A stretch of 64,000 bases of DNA from Branchiostoma floridae (GCF_000003815.2 NC_049981.1:21025645-21089644); one strand, 5' to 3'; shown: positions 43,933 to 57,613, numbered from the stretch's first letter. Notes: generated by a model from the letters alone, not told the origin. Numbers and translations are program-made.

Positions 43933-44613
43933 CATGTATAACGGGTTTCAGGTGTATCAGGTCAGCTTAGAGTATTTGTAGCCTGAAATGTAGACACATA
44001 AACATTGGTCCCTGCACTTGAAGACATCAGTATTACCTGAGATGTACCACACTACATGATATGCCAATCCACGATTTTTTTAAAACTTAACCTTGTATTC
44101 TGCGACCTTTGGGTAATCAACACCGCCGAGGGTCGTCATCTGTGTGACTGAGCCTCTGCATGTGACTGTCACTCACAGCCGTCACTTTCGTTAATGAGGT
44201 TTTATGAGGGATTTATGAACTGTCTTGTCCCGAGTGAGGACACTTGTGTCACCTGCACTGCCTCAACATACCCCAAACGTGCCCTGTCAGCCTTCGCAGA
44301 GTAGTGCGTGCAGGGATGAGTGAAACCATTCTCTCAAGTGAATTCACACTCAAAGTTTCCAGACGGTCATTACCAAAGACCAAGAGCACTTCAGGTTTCC
44401 GACGGAGACTATGAAGGGTTATGAAGTGACTCGTCACACGTGTAGACACCAGCATCACTTGCGCTTCCTCACGTTATGATTACCTTCAACGTGGCCGGTA
44501 TGTCACGGGTAACGTGTGAGAAGGACACTTAAGCCCCGTTAGGTCTACCAACCGCTAGAATTTCATCATGTTTCTGAGGCTATGATGCCGGGGTTGATGG
44601 ATTCAGTAGAAAC

Positions 44614-44960
44614 CAGGGCTCGAAATACTACCTGCATATGCAGGTTAGTGCAGGTAAAATTGGAGCTGTGCAGGTATTTCTGGTGTCTACCTACACCTAA
44701 CCTGCACTGGTCCATGTACTGGGTTTTATACATAAATGTCATATGATGTAGGTGTATGTGGATTGTTATTAGCTGAATTGACTGTTACCATGCACCTATG
44801 AAGTATAGGAGAAAAGAAAGCAATGGTTCCTGAACACTTTTAGCATGATCCATACTTCTCATAAATTCAGAGTGGTGCAGGTAAAATTTGTCTGGTGCAG
44901 GTAATTTTCAATGTTCCCTGCACCAGTGTAGGTATGCAGAAAAAAGTAATTCGAGCCCTT
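44614..44960. mobile_element. MITE with CAGGGCTCGAA-type ends
   Basis: CAGGGCTCGAAAT at the left matches AATTCGAGCCCT at the right end in reverse complement. Inside, tgcaggta recurs many times. The terminus resembles known hAT-type ends, but no 8-bp target duplication was evident. Confidence 0.6.
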
Positions 44961-47423
44961 CAAACGTTTCTTTGCCCGCCAGTCACCTAGGCCTTCTCCA
45001 TGTCACTACTGGCTGATTCCTTTTCGTATTGCTGGTATTCGATTAACGTTTGGGTCCGACAGCCGCGTCCGTCACCTAGCTACGGCATGAAATACACATA
45101 GAGCCGGTCAGCATTGTCCTGGCTGTGTAAGGAAGGTGATAGACATCCACCAAAACGTCGGCTTGAAGAAACTTAGTTGTCTCCAAAGAACTTTCCTATC
45201 TAGCGGCTGGTGAAACTATTCGCGGAGATAAGAAGATTAACTTAAAGTATCATATCACGCGTCATGACATCGGTGTCACATGGGCAGCTTCACGTTACCT
45301 CAGAACGTGACCTGCGAGTTAGCGCGGAAGTTTTAACACTGCCACCGCTCATCACCGGTAGCACAGCCTGAAAATTAAAGTGATTATCATGCAAGCTCAT
45401 CTGTGTTGGTAGTAATCATATAACAAAGCTAAACTTTCTTACAACACAAAGGCATAACCGGACCAAATTTTCCTTTTTCGCCTTCGTCAGGATCAATACT
45501 GATGATCAGTTAATCACTTTAGAACGTAAACTCGAGAGAGTTACAAACACGTGATCTTATTAACACGTGATCTTACGGATACGTGTCGTCAGCAATTGGT
45601 CAAACGTGCCAGGTAGTTTATAACGCCCACGTTCTCTGTTCGATCAGGGATGGTTGGAGTGCTCTTTTGTATCTGGCCTCCTTATACATCTTAGTTGTCC
45701 TGTTCAATGTCCAGTATTCTGACCGTCATGAGCTAATCTAAAAGGTTGTGACAGAGAAGCAGACGCTATGTACAGTATATAAAGGTTCATTGTATCGAGA
45801 GACATTCCCATAGCACAATGAACAGTTGACGATTTTTTATCGCCCTGGCCTAAAAACTCCATCCCCTTCCAGGATGGCGGGTACGCGTGACTACTCCCAA
45901 CCGCTTGGTTCAGACACAGGGCCGTCCATCTGTGACTGATCCCTCTGATGAATCATCTGCCCTATTTGGTAATATTCTCCTGCTCTTTCAGTCACCAAAG
46001 AGGCTGTGGCGACCAGCTGCAGCCTGCACCTATAGATAAAAGAAAATGGTCTTAAGTAGGTTACCGGTTGAAAATCTTCATCTTTTAAGTATGCATTCTT
46101 CTCGTGTCTCTGTTTTCAAATTCACTGAAACAACATCAAAAGGTTTGAACACACAATACTATCATCAAATGGGGCATGACATTTGTAGCTGGAATTAGTA
46201 GAAAGGCCAAGATGCTAACGGTGATTCCATCAAACATTACCCACATTGAGCGTGGGCAGGAGTTACTGACAGTACTGTTTTCCCCGCGTATGACAGAATC
46301 GCGCTTGTACACATGGATTCAAGGACCCTTGGCGATCGAGACAAAACGTGATGAACGGAAGACATAAGAACCGTTGTTGGTATTCTTTCATCCGCTTTCA
46401 GCCAATTTCATCCGCGTGACATGTTTAAAGTGTGCATCAGATGACTATCATCTTCACAAGGCGTTTCATCAAAACAGACTTCACTTCTTCCTGCACGTGA
46501 GAGTCTTACTTGTGGTGAAATAGTAGCCCAGTTTGACGTCAGTTTTTGACATCAGCATTTTTTTTTTCTTACCCAAGACCTCTCAGGATATAACCTGCTC
46601 CGAGACGCACGTGTGTCGGCGGGAAGTCTTGGGATAAACTCTGAGATGCCACGCGAGTTTGGAGTGTGCTTGGCATATGCTACAGTTGTATGACAAAGTA
46701 ATTCTGTTTCAGAAGTGTGTCAAAGGCAGGGGAACAGTCTTGGCAGCAAGTTAGAACCTTCGTCACACTTCTTGTCCCTGAAAAGGGTTTATACTACATG
46801 TAGCTTTTAAGGCTGTCATCTTTGAAAATTCTGAAATTTTCACGAAACTTCTGAAATTTTCCAACACAAAAAATATACGTCAGTGACTCATTAAACATGA
46901 TGAGTATATTATAAGATTTATTTACATATTCTAGTCACATGGGTTGGATTGCCCTGTGACTTTTCGTGCTCGTGACTAACAGAATGTGACGAACAGAAGA
47001 TTAACATGACATCATAGTAATATCTTAGTATGCTGAAATCGCCTTCTTTCACTTTTGAAGTTCACTTCTGACGTAAGTTGGCGAGGTGGTCGTCTAAGAC
47101 CAACCAATGAAATACTATCCTTGGACTGACGACATTACAATGTACATATGTATCTCTTAAAAGCTCTTGTGACATCTTTTCCTGTTACTTGATGTATTTG
47201 TGTCACCCAATAGCGTCCCTGCAGCTGGTTATTCAGAATGTTATGCTTCCCAGAGGATCTGCTCTCCATGGTAAGGGGCATATGGTGGTGGCATCGGGCC
47301 ATAGCGCCCTTGTTCCAACTTTAAACAAGAATGGCAATATAAAGATGATGAAATGGCGACGATTGTCTCTTACTAAAATTAAACATAAGGCAAACCAAGC
47401 CTAGGAAAGAATGGAGTAGATGT

Positions 47424-47590
47424 TTAGTCCTCTGGTTTAGCTGCATTTTTGCTGGATTTCTCTTTTTTCGCCCTTGCGCTTTGGTCTGGGGGTCCCCAGA
47501 GGATGTCATCCATAAAAGGCAGTGTGGCCTTTCCCACGGCCACCTGCGCCGCTTGTTTTGTCCCTCATGTCCGTGAATTCCACGTGCATG
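47424..47590 (-). pseudogene. Unidentified C-terminal coding exon or frameshifted gene fragment
   Basis: The minus strand from 47543 to the TAA at 47424 reads VAVGKATLPFMDDILWGPPD and then a Lys/Ala-rich end (AKKEKSSKNAAKPED). It has coding character unlike the AT-rich surroundings. A cgcag acceptor immediately precedes it. In another frame just upstream, MHVEFTDMRDK would join it if one A were removed near 47560. It may be a terminal exon or a degraded retrocopy. I do not recognise the family. Confidence 0.35.
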
Positions 47591-48009
47591 TATGTAATGA
47601 AGCAGATGATTCAAAAGGTGGTGAATTTTCCAATTACGTGTGCCTTTATATTAATTACCAGTGAAAGGTGCAGTGGTGTAAGTTATTGGCAACTCGTTAA
47701 AAAGAAAACACGAACTAGAAACACTGATGTCATCAACAGTGAGCCCTACGACGTCCGCCTGCCCGTCTGTAGTTAACACGTGCCTAACTTGTTTTCCCAA
47801 TCACCATGGCTGCCACTAGAACTAGGAACAATAAACAATAATTCACTAACCATCAGCAATCCTGGAAACACATGCCAGAAATTTATGGCAAAAAAACTAT
47901 CTTTTCACATTGATAAGAATCGAGTCAATGTGAAGTCTTGATTGACATGGCAAGTTGCAACCAAACTAATGCCAATTTCTACACATGTAAGATCGTTACT
48001 CGAGTAGTT

Positions 48010-48135
48010 CGGCTACTGAACACGGGGTGGAGAGGTCACGAGTTGGATTCCTGGCATCTCTGGATAGACGTCGTGTTCATGAGACAGCTCAGTTACCCTC
48101 TCCACCCAGGTTAGAAGTGGGTACCTGACATAGGA
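48010..48135 (+). repeat. SINE-like fragment
   Basis: It carries ggtcacgagttggattcctgg and later gtgggtacctgac, words shared with the tRNA-headed SINEs elsewhere in the window. Confidence 0.35.
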
Positions 48136-48146
48136 TGGGAGTTTAA

Positions 48147-49008
48147 CCCTATTCAGACCGGGGGGGGGGGGGCGCATGGGGGCTTTTGAGGCCTGCGCCA
48201 AATTTGATGTCCTATAACGCCAGAACGGCTTATGCTAGAGCCACCAAATTTGGTAAGTTTTCCTAAAATATTGTTAGCAATAATTTCAAGAAGTTTGACA
48301 ATTTTTTCATTTTTTCCCTCAACGGCGGCTTGTTGACAGGCAGTTTTACCAAAAATCGCTAATTTCGGTTCTAACAAATGTAGTTTTCGCGTTTATTTGA
48401 TATATTACTGCTATTTTGTTACATAGATAAAATCTTACGTTAATTAGAATATCTTTCATAATTATATATGCATAAATTATGCTAATTTGATGACGTCATC
48501 AGCCCCAAATCCAAGATGGCGGACCGTATGGCCAGATCAAGAAAAACTAGCTTATTATACCTTAAAATTTGTAAATACCTGGTAATTTTTAATCAAAAAC
48601 CATCTAAATGAAGGTATTTAGTCTATTTCCATTGTCTTTTGTGATTATTTATTGCAAAAAAGTATTTTTGAAAATTCAAGGTGGTGGATATCATACGACG
48701 TCATTGATGTTGCTATTGGCAACACAAGTCATAACAAACATTATCATTCTGTTATCTGAACTTGCTGTTACATTTTTGGAGCAAAACTTGAAGTTTTCTG
48801 AGNNNNNNNNNNNNNNNNNNNNNNNNNNNNNNNNNNNNNNNNNNNNNNNNNNNNNNNNNNNNNNNNNNNNNNNNNNNNNNNNNNNNNNNNNNNNNNNNNN
48901 NNGTCAGATATTATGTCTATATCATTTCCTGAAGTGGCCATAAAACACGTCGTTTAAGAGTTATAGGACTTAGAAGTGGAGGGCCTCAAAAGCCCGGTCT
49001 GAATAGGG
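48147..49008. mobile_element. piggyBac-like nonautonomous element
   Basis: TTAA at 48143-48146 and 49009-49012 flank termini CCCTATTCAGACCGGG and CCCGGTCTGAATAGGG. A TTAA target and CCCT ends are diagnostic of the piggyBac superfamily. A further inverted word (gcttttgaggcc) lies just inside. It contains a 100-N gap and no transposase frame. Confidence 0.75.
48803..48902. other. Assembly gap (100 N)
   Basis: Exactly 100 N, inside the TTAA element. Confidence 1.
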
Positions 49009-49271
49009 TTAAAAGATACACGTGTTGATCAATGAATTGATGAAAGGGGAGGCCTTCCAACATCCTGAGTCGTCCGACACAGTGGCTTTATAGCTACCAC
49101 GGCTTCAAGCAGGCCATGGAACATTAACACATTTTACTGTGACACTGAATCCAGTACACATAGGTGTATTTACAATCGCACGGCGTTATCATCATGTACT
49201 GTTTCTCCCGCCCACATCTACACCTGCTATACAGACATCGCAAGGCTGGTTAGCTGCGTGTACGCAGACTT

Positions 49272-50360
49272 TTATTACCTCCATGAAAAAATGGAGGTAT
49301 AGTTTTGAGTGTGTCTGTGTGTGTGTTTGTGTGTGTGTTTGTGTGTGTGTCTGTGTGTCCGCATATTTGTGGTCATCATAACTTGAGAACCTCTTGATGG
49401 ACTACGATGATATTTGGTATGTAGGTAGGGGTTGGGAAGACGAAGATCAAGGTCAATTTTGGGCCCCCTGGTGTGTGGCCTTGGTACTGCAGCGCAACTT
49501 CCGGTTTTGCTATCTCGGTGTTCTGAACATGCTATGGTCAAGATTTGGATGTGTTAGATAGCTCTTGTGCTCAGGAAAAAATTACGTAAGTTTGGGCCCC
49601 CTAGCGTCTAGTTTGGGAATAGCAGGGGCATTTTTGTCAAAAACTTCTGACGAGGATAACTCAAGAAGGGAACAACGGATTTTCATCATTTTTGGTATGT
49701 AGGTACCTTAGCCAATTTTGTACAAGATTAAATACTAATTATGCAAAATAGGAGTACATTTGCATAATTAATGAGGATATTATATCATGGCAGTTTTTTC
49801 AATGTATCTCTTGTCCTGGATGTGATATGGTCTTGACATTTGGCAGGTAGATAGCTTGCAGTGTCATGACAAAGTGGGGCAGTTTTCAGCCCCCTAACAT
49901 TTAATTGCGGAACTGCAGGGGCGTTTTTGTCAAGACATTCTAAAGAGGATAACTGCAGAAAGGATTGATGGATTGGCATCATACTAGGCATGCGGGCAAA
50001 TATGTTCATAATGATATACATTTTATGCAAATGAGGACTTAATTTGCATGATTAATGAGGAAATTGTATAATTCCATTGTTTTCAATAACTGGACTTCAA
50101 TTAATGTAACACATGTTAACTATGATAGGTGGAATATAAGCAGATACCAAATATGGTAATGAGGAACTTATTTGCATAATTTATGTAAAAATTGCAAAAA
50201 CGCTTTATGATTAATAATGGGAATTTTATAATTGTGACATGTGTACGTTAGTCAATGATGAACAATACCATGCATAAATTACGTTAATGTGCTAGTCAAT
50301 TGCATGAAATTTACGAAAGCTCTAAATTTTCATGGAGGTATGAGGTCGCCGAACTCTAGT
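49272..50360. repeat. Repeat with palindromic end and GT tract
   Basis: It opens with ttacctccatgaaaaaatgg and aggta, a palindrome followed by a GT-rich tract (49309-49370). Near 50330 it ends with tttcatggaggtatga. Between, motifs such as gcaaatgagg and attaatgagg recur. It is likely a single noncoding element. Confidence 0.5.
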
Positions 50361-53300
50361 TTTGTCTAGGATTTTCGTGTTCTTGTGTATTTGTAGTTTT
50401 TTAAATAAACTGGGGTAGAGCGGCAGGAAGTTAGTATGAAAATGGTGTCAGCACAGAAGTCAGACAGGTTAAAGTTGTTAACGAATCCTTTATGGATCCC
50501 AATGATGCGTAAAGCCTATGGGGAACTATGAAATAACGCATCAAACCAGTACTGCGGAAAGGACACGTTAAGATAATCTTAAGGTACCCGGAAAGAGGTT
50601 GTAAAGAGTACTTAAAGAATAAAAAACGTGTCCTTTTAGTAGGATTTACGCATACTTAAATATCGTTTGTCGTGCCGTCATCAGAAATGGTAGAACTAGT
50701 CGTTAGTCAGAATCATGGTGGGAAGTCGACTGTCAGAATTGACATATATTCCAGGTCGTGGGGCTCAATAATAGGCCACTTATTCGAATTCATAGGTGAT
50801 ATCATTTAATATTTTAGAGTTACGTGCCTGACTAGACACCCTGTCACGACGTCTGAGACATGCATCAATGTCCTCTCTCTTTCATTCAGGTCACGCTTTG
50901 TCTTCAGACAATATCGTGACTACCCGGTCTGATCTTGTGACTGTAGCCTTTAAAGTTATTAGTTTATCCAAGGAGGTTAACTTGGTTTATCCATGTGAAC
51001 CAGCGGTAAGGGAAATATCATTCTGGACTTTCATATGATAGTTACGCCGTGTTTGTGTACCTTGTACCTTTGATCGCTTTCCTGGCCTTAATATCAATAT
51101 AATGTTGGGTAATATGAAGTGAAGTGAATATCCACCGGGCACAACAGAGGATGATCTACTTCACAGTTCCATGTGCTTCATTGGCACGCCTTATAAGATT
51201 TCGCTGTGATCAGGCGTGATAGTTCATGAGATTAGTAGAGAGGAAATATGGAACATCGTACATAACGTCAGACTGTCACTCTACAAGACAAATACACCAG
51301 CGCCAGGCCTGCAGAGAGTAGAAATGTAGTTTTACACATCTTCTAATCAAATTAGGGGTATATCTTAGCAAGGAACATTTTTTCTCAGTTTTGCTATGCC
51401 GGAGTGGTCGTGAACCTTAAAGGTGAGAGAGTCAATGAGACAACATGGCAGTCAGGATGCCACATTAGGTCTAAACTAATGCCAATAGTAGGGGGGGGGG
51501 GGATAGGAGGTGCAATTATCACACATGTTCACGCCTTTTCGTCAGGAACTTGCTCATCTTAATTCTATTATGATACAGTAATAAGGGCACCACAGGGGCC
51601 AACTTGGACATGTCTTAAATTACCAGAACTAGCTGCGTTCTACCTTGGGACAGATGTTCTGATACTCCTCTCTCCACGTGGCTACCCACGTTCAACAAGA
51701 ATACAGTACTTAACTTTCAGTCGTACGTGTAAGTGTGAAGGTTACTTTCTGTCAGACAGTGGTCTAATGACACCCACTCTGACAATACAGCCCATCAGCA
51801 GTCATTTCAAACCCGAATGACGTTGGGGGATGAATGAACACTTCCTCTCATATCTCTCTAAAGCGCTAGATACGTACAGGCACTACTACATTTGTAACAT
51901 GATGAATTTCAACAACAACAATCAAGATTTTAAGGCTTTTACACAAATTGGACACGTTGAACTTCAAGTGGCAATCCCAGCGGATGCTTCTCTGATAGCT
52001 AATCAGATTTCAATGTATGACGTCTTTGAACTTATTAATGGCCTAAAGAGTACACAGAAAAACAGATTGTTTCATAATAACTTTAGCTAGCACGCATGCT
52101 GTACGCAGATTCGCTGTGTAAATATTGTGGTTCGTATGTCGCTTACCGAGGAAACGGTAATCTTTGGACCAGGGAAGTCTAAACAAACGGATAGTTGGTA
52201 ATGCTAGTTCGTACCATTGGATCTTACTAACCTTATACAAACAACTCTACCAGTCTTATTGCCATATGAATGAAGTTGTTTTAAGACTATATTCACCAAC
52301 TTTACCAACATCTCTACAGTATTTACTATCATATGAATGAAGATGTTTTAACATTCTCATGTGGCAGACTTATACTTAACGACTCGACTGTTGGAAGAGT
52401 ATGCCTATGTTTGTCAATAGGTAGGACTAACAATGGTTTCTCATGTCTAACATCAACTCAGATAGCTGAAGACTGCTTCTCTTTTTTCACAAAGGGGGGG
52501 GGGGGCGAGGAAAGAATGATCAGCTAAGCTCGAGGGGGAAGGGGGGCTACTTGGCTTTTGTTTCGTCCGACAGATATCAGGCTCAGCTGAGTTGATGTTA
52601 TACGAGAGAAGTCTTGGTTGGCCCTATCTACTGCCAAGGCATACTCTTCCAACAGATGTTCTTTACACACCGATATTGTCAGCCTTCTCTCGCCATTTAC
52701 GAAATGCATTCACGTCAATGGGTTGTAATATGAAGTTCACATAGTAGCTAAACTGACGTACGGCAGGAACTAGAAAGATAAAGGTACGCAGATTTGTACC
52801 CTTGGGAAAGGCGCTTGCCGTGCATTTCTGTACTTGACTTGGACACAAATTAATCAAAAATGTCTATTTTCTTCTACTATAGAGTCTATACAAGGGCGAT
52901 GGGGCTTGGGACAGTTAAGATTTAAATTCTTCTATACTTAACAGTCCTCTCCACTGGAAGTACTCCCAGAGCACGGACGAGAGAGGTGAGTATAGTACTA
53001 CGGAGTTCCACTGAATCGTTACTGGTAGCCTGGATACCGACAGCCGTGCTATAGTCGGTAACCCATCGGCCTGGGAAACAACGTGCCCCGCCGCCAAACA
53101 CAGCATGCGGACCCTGATTATCAGTGACCGGGTGCCAATTAGCTCTGGTTGCCAATAGGGATCGGGCTCCAACTGTGGGCTCGTGACGGAGAAAGGGCTT
53201 CAGTGCGAAATCGCAATAGCAAGGGTCTAGTGTCTAGGCAACGTTACGAGGTAATCTATCTAATAGATATTGACAGACAAAGCGCACTAGCTAATCATCA

Positions 53301-53600
53301 GATGATCTTTAGCCCTTGTGTACGTGGCTGACGTGATAAGCATGCTGTTGCTCCTTTCACTGAGCAAGGCATACTGTTGATGTGACCACAAAGGCCATCA
53401 TTTTCCCTAATCACCGGACTGCCCGTGTTCTCATCTATACCGATAGCCAGCACGTGGACCGGTTTCACGTATCCGATACAGATTTCAGCAGGCTGCCCAA
53501 GGTAACTGCTGTTGGTTGATAGAGCAAACTGACTGACTATACGGACCTTTATTACCGTTGCGAAAAAGGTTATGTTTTAGTTGTGCCATGTTGGTGTGTG

Positions 53601-53676
<76 letters not shown>

Positions 53677-54780
53677 GTCAACAGCATAACTAGAGAAACT
53701 GTTAACGGATCTTCTTCATGATACTTGGTGAGTTGCGGTTGTGAAAACAAAGGTCATGTTCGAAAATAACAACATAACTTGAGAGGGTATGGGTAGTTTT
53801 CCATGTGAACCGAATGAATGGGGTATTTAACTGGGGTATATCTCTTCAATAAAGGTACTCTCCGTACTCAGCGTTCAATTTTATTTGGAAAAGGTATGTG
53901 TTTGTGGAACTCTTCGTTAATCTTAAACTTTGTGTGCATTAAGTTATCGTAATTGGGACGTCAATTAGAATGAAAGAATAGATGGGATACTACAAATGTA
54001 ACGCTTACAATCAAATGCATAAGATCTAGCCTAACAACTTACTGCTAAAAGTATATTCATTCTTACTCAAACGCATTAAGGTATATAGTAACCACCCACC
54101 ATCACTCGGCGGCTAGTTATGTAACTTAATGTAATGGCTCTGTAGTCTCTGAGGCATTAGGGGTAATGGGTTGTTCAGTCTCTTCGTCTATGGCACGGTG
54201 TTGGAAGTTGAAGCTAATCCCTCTCCTTGCTCTTTACCTCGGAGTCCCCAAAAGTGGAGTACCTCGTTTACAACTCGTAGGAATGAGGGAAGTCGTGTAA
54301 CGTGACTTTCCTAATGACACAACGCCTAGCCAGAAATGCCAGGAATCAAACCTGCGTCTTTTCGATTTTGTAGCCAGGCGCTCGGCCATTCAGATGCCTC
54401 ACAGTGTATTATATAAGGCGACCTTGCAGACCATATCCCAGTCACTCCACCACTTATCCCCTGCACATGGATCTCCGGCTGGGTCTAAATCCCTGCATGG
54501 CTAAATATATCTGCAACCTTTGTTAAGGATTATTGCATTGAAACTACTAAGAATCATCAGAGCAAACCTTCAGTTACTCTCGTGTCTCAAACGACTGGTG
54601 TTCAAGGTAATTAGACGGACTATCACCGACTGACAAGCACATCGTTAACACCGTATTTTTACACAAGCCTGAAAGTGACTCGTGCTCTGTAACTATGCAC
54701 TTGTCTCTAGTGAAAATGCGACTAACAAGCAATACTTCACTGTGTCACAAAAAGTCTAGATATTTTACATTAAATAAAAT
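50361..54780. other. Gene-free stretch with simple repeats
   Basis: Two G runs (~51490, ~52494), an imperfect inverted repeat at 52396-52660, a (GT)n tract at 53601-53674 and a SINE-like block in minus orientation at ~54140-54400 are seen. No gene was recognised. Confidence 0.4.
53601..53674. repeat. (GT)n microsatellite
   Basis: A nearly pure GT tract follows a short palindrome (ttattaccgttgcgaaaaag, gt), like the layout at 49272. Confidence 0.95.
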
Positions 54781-54889
54781 TAAATTAAAATTAAATAATA
54801 GCCTTTATTGCACATTCATGCCCTATCGGGCTAAGTACAGGCATATGGATACAAAAGGTAGTAATGCAGTACACATGGTTTCTAAAACA

Positions 54890-56820
54890 TGGATTCTAAA
54901 ACTAGAAAGGCCGACATTTGCTTGAGAGCAAATACAGCATATTTCAGCCATCTCCCTCATGCAACAATAGGCCTTGAGGTCGTTGACCCCTTTGGCCATT
55001 GGAAAATGACCCAAAAAATTCCCAAATATATCATTTTAAAGTGTTCCATGCCAAAAATTATACATGGGTCATTTGGATAAATATCTAGAGCACCCCTTTA
55101 CCAAATTTCGGGTCATTTGGTTGTAAAACGAGGGAACAGGAGCCAAAAATGTCCAATTTTTGTCTAAAAATGGCCATAAAATTGCAATATTAAGCATTAT
55201 GTTGTACTGTATGGAAAAACTGTTATTGACTTCATGCGCACATAATTGAAGGGCACTTTTATACCAAATTTCAGGTCATTCGGTTGTAAAACGAGGGTAC
55301 AGGAGGCAAAAATGTGCTTTTTTTGTCAAAAAATGGCCAAAAATCGCAAAATTAAGCATTTTGTTGTACCGTATACCAAAACTGTTATCAAATCTGGGTG
55401 GGCATATGATCAGGGCACCTCTGTACCAAATTTCATGTCATTCGGCTGTAATACCAGGGTACAGGAGCCCAAAATATACATAAAAATTGACAAAAACCTC
55501 AATAAAATCATTTCAAAGGCAGATATGAAAAAAATGAAAAAAACACCTGAGGGTATTGACTTACTCTACCTTTGTGCCAAATTTCAAGTCAATCGGTTAA
55601 AAAACGGCGGAGTTGATTCGATTTGAAGATTTGGCAGGAGAAAGAAAGAAAGAAAGAAGAAAGAAACTAGAAAGGCCGACATTTGCTTGGGAGCAAATAC
55701 AGCATATTGCAATCCATCTTCATACAATAAAGGACTCTTCCAGAACACCCCAATCTATGCAAAATGGACCAGTCTATGTGGCCCATTTCCCATTTATAGT
55801 GCTAAAGCTACCCCAACACCAAATTCCAGATCAGTTGGCTTTCTCATGACACAGGAAGCAAAAATGTACATTTTTGGTCAAAAATGGCAAAAAATCCAAA
55901 ATTTCACAATTTTTGATTGATGTACACCATAGGTGTGGATAGAGCCCTGTGGCTACATACTGTACGCACCTTCATACCAAATTTCAGACCATTTGGTTTT
56001 CATACATAGGCACAGGAGCCAAAACTTAACATTTTTAGTCCATAAATGGCAAAAAATCCCAAAATTCAACAATTCAAGGTAATGTATGCCCAAAGTGAAA
56101 ATGAGGTACTGTGGGCACATACCAGACACACCTTCATGCCGAATTTCAGGTCATTAGGTTTTCATACAAGGGTATAGGAGCCAAAAATAAACATTTTTAG
56201 TCAAAAATGGCCGAAAAACCCAAAATAATTCATTTTTGAAATGATCGATAACGAAAGCGTTGATGTGGTCCTGTTTTCATATGTCCAATGCACCTATGTA
56301 CTAAATTGCAGGTCATTTGGTTTCCATACAAGGGCATAGAAGCCAAAGATATACATTTTTAGTAAAAAATGGCCAAAACACCCCAAAATAACTAATTTCT
56401 AAGTAATCTATGACAAAAATGTTGATGGGGTCCTGTGGTCATATGTCCAATGCACCTCTGTACCAAATTTCAGGCCATTAGGTTGTAATACCAGGGCACA
56501 GGGTCCCAAAATATACATAATTGGTCTAAAAATGACCAAAAACCCTAAATATCATAAATTCTAAGGCCTCTATGAAGAAAGTGAAAAAAACACCTGGGGG
56601 TATTTGCTATTTCTACCAGCCTGCCAAATTTTAACTCATTTGATCCAAAAATGAAAAAGTTGAATCAACTTGAAGATTTTGACAGGAGGAGAAGAGACTC
56701 AGCAAAAACAATATATTGCAATCCCATACTATGTATGGATTGCAATATAAAAAGAAAGAAACATTACGAATACAATATATTTCACCATACCTATGGTATG
56801 GCTGAAATATAACTAGTCTA
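54890..56820. repeat. Nested tandem repeat array of ~165-bp degenerate units
   Basis: Units recur with taccaaatttcaggtcattt, then ggttnta, then acaggagccaaaa and ttttngtcaaaaatggccaa. Two blocks each open with actagaaaggccgacatttg (54900 and 55667) and each close with gaagatttkrcaggag (55625, 56675). Two hairpins end the array. Confidence 0.8.
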
Positions 56821-57367
56821 ATACATTTCTTCGGCTTCTTCTCGTTTCTTAGTAATGTTGAATATGTACATTAACCATGAGTGTCAACAGAGTCCATGTT
56901 AATGGCAACATGCAGGATTTATCTCAATAACGAACCTTCCAGAAACGAAATCACAGAGAAAAACGGCATAATTTCAACGAGGTAACGTTTCAATAATAAG
57001 CTTAGGTCCCAGTTATATTTGTGTTTTGGATATTATATCATATGACAGATCAGATACGTTTTGTTCATCAAATCGTTTTGTCTTCCCTGTCCTTGGTGCT
57101 GAAAAAAATTACAATACAGCAATACGACGCTGTGACTGCAACTCTCGCTGTATGAGAGCACTCCCCGTCTTGGTAAATGACAGATCGAATTATTTGTACC
57201 GTTTGTTCAAGGCCCACAGGCGGCTTCTCGTGATATTTGCATGAGGTATTTCCAGTTTTTTTAGCAAACAATCAGCAAAACTCCACATAAACACTGCTTT
57301 TCACCAGTAAGTGTTACTATTAATAGTCGTGCACCAGAAACCATATTTGTCCAGGAGATTAGAGTAA

Positions 57368-57613
57368 AGGCCCCCTCTCACTTGACGTGCGGCACGCTTG
57401 CGGCATTGCTGCGTTCGGAAGATGCTCAACGAATTTCAGAGATAAAGAACGAATTTTCTTATTTGTTGTATATTTTGTCGTCTTTTATGTTATACTTTTA
57501 CGTATTGCACAATATCTGAATCATAAAAATTCGAAGAAAATAACAAAACAGTGACGCAGTGAACGAACGCAGCCATGCCGCAAGCGTGCCGCACGTCAAG
57601 TGAGAGGGGGCCT
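57368..57613. mobile_element. Harbinger-like MITE, 246 bp, ~50-bp terminal inverted repeats
   Basis: Ends begin AGGCCCCCTCTCACTTGACG on both strands and match at about 49 of 50 positions. TAA flanks both sides (57365-57367, 57614-57616), a 3-bp TWA target duplication typical of PIF/Harbinger. The interior is AT-rich with no coding capacity. Confidence 0.85.

Larger units (their letters stand above)
41395..47423. other. Gene-poor stretch upstream of the GPCR
   Basis: No gene was recognised. MITE-like elements are at 43762-43932 and 44614-44960. Confidence 0.4.

Noticed and set aside
48608-48943. Open frame across the second N gap
   Set aside because: It relies on N codons and lies inside a TTAA element.
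54890-56820. CRISPR-like or coding array
   Set aside because: Units are ~165 bp, degenerate and contiguous, with no spacers; this is a eukaryotic satellite-like repeat.
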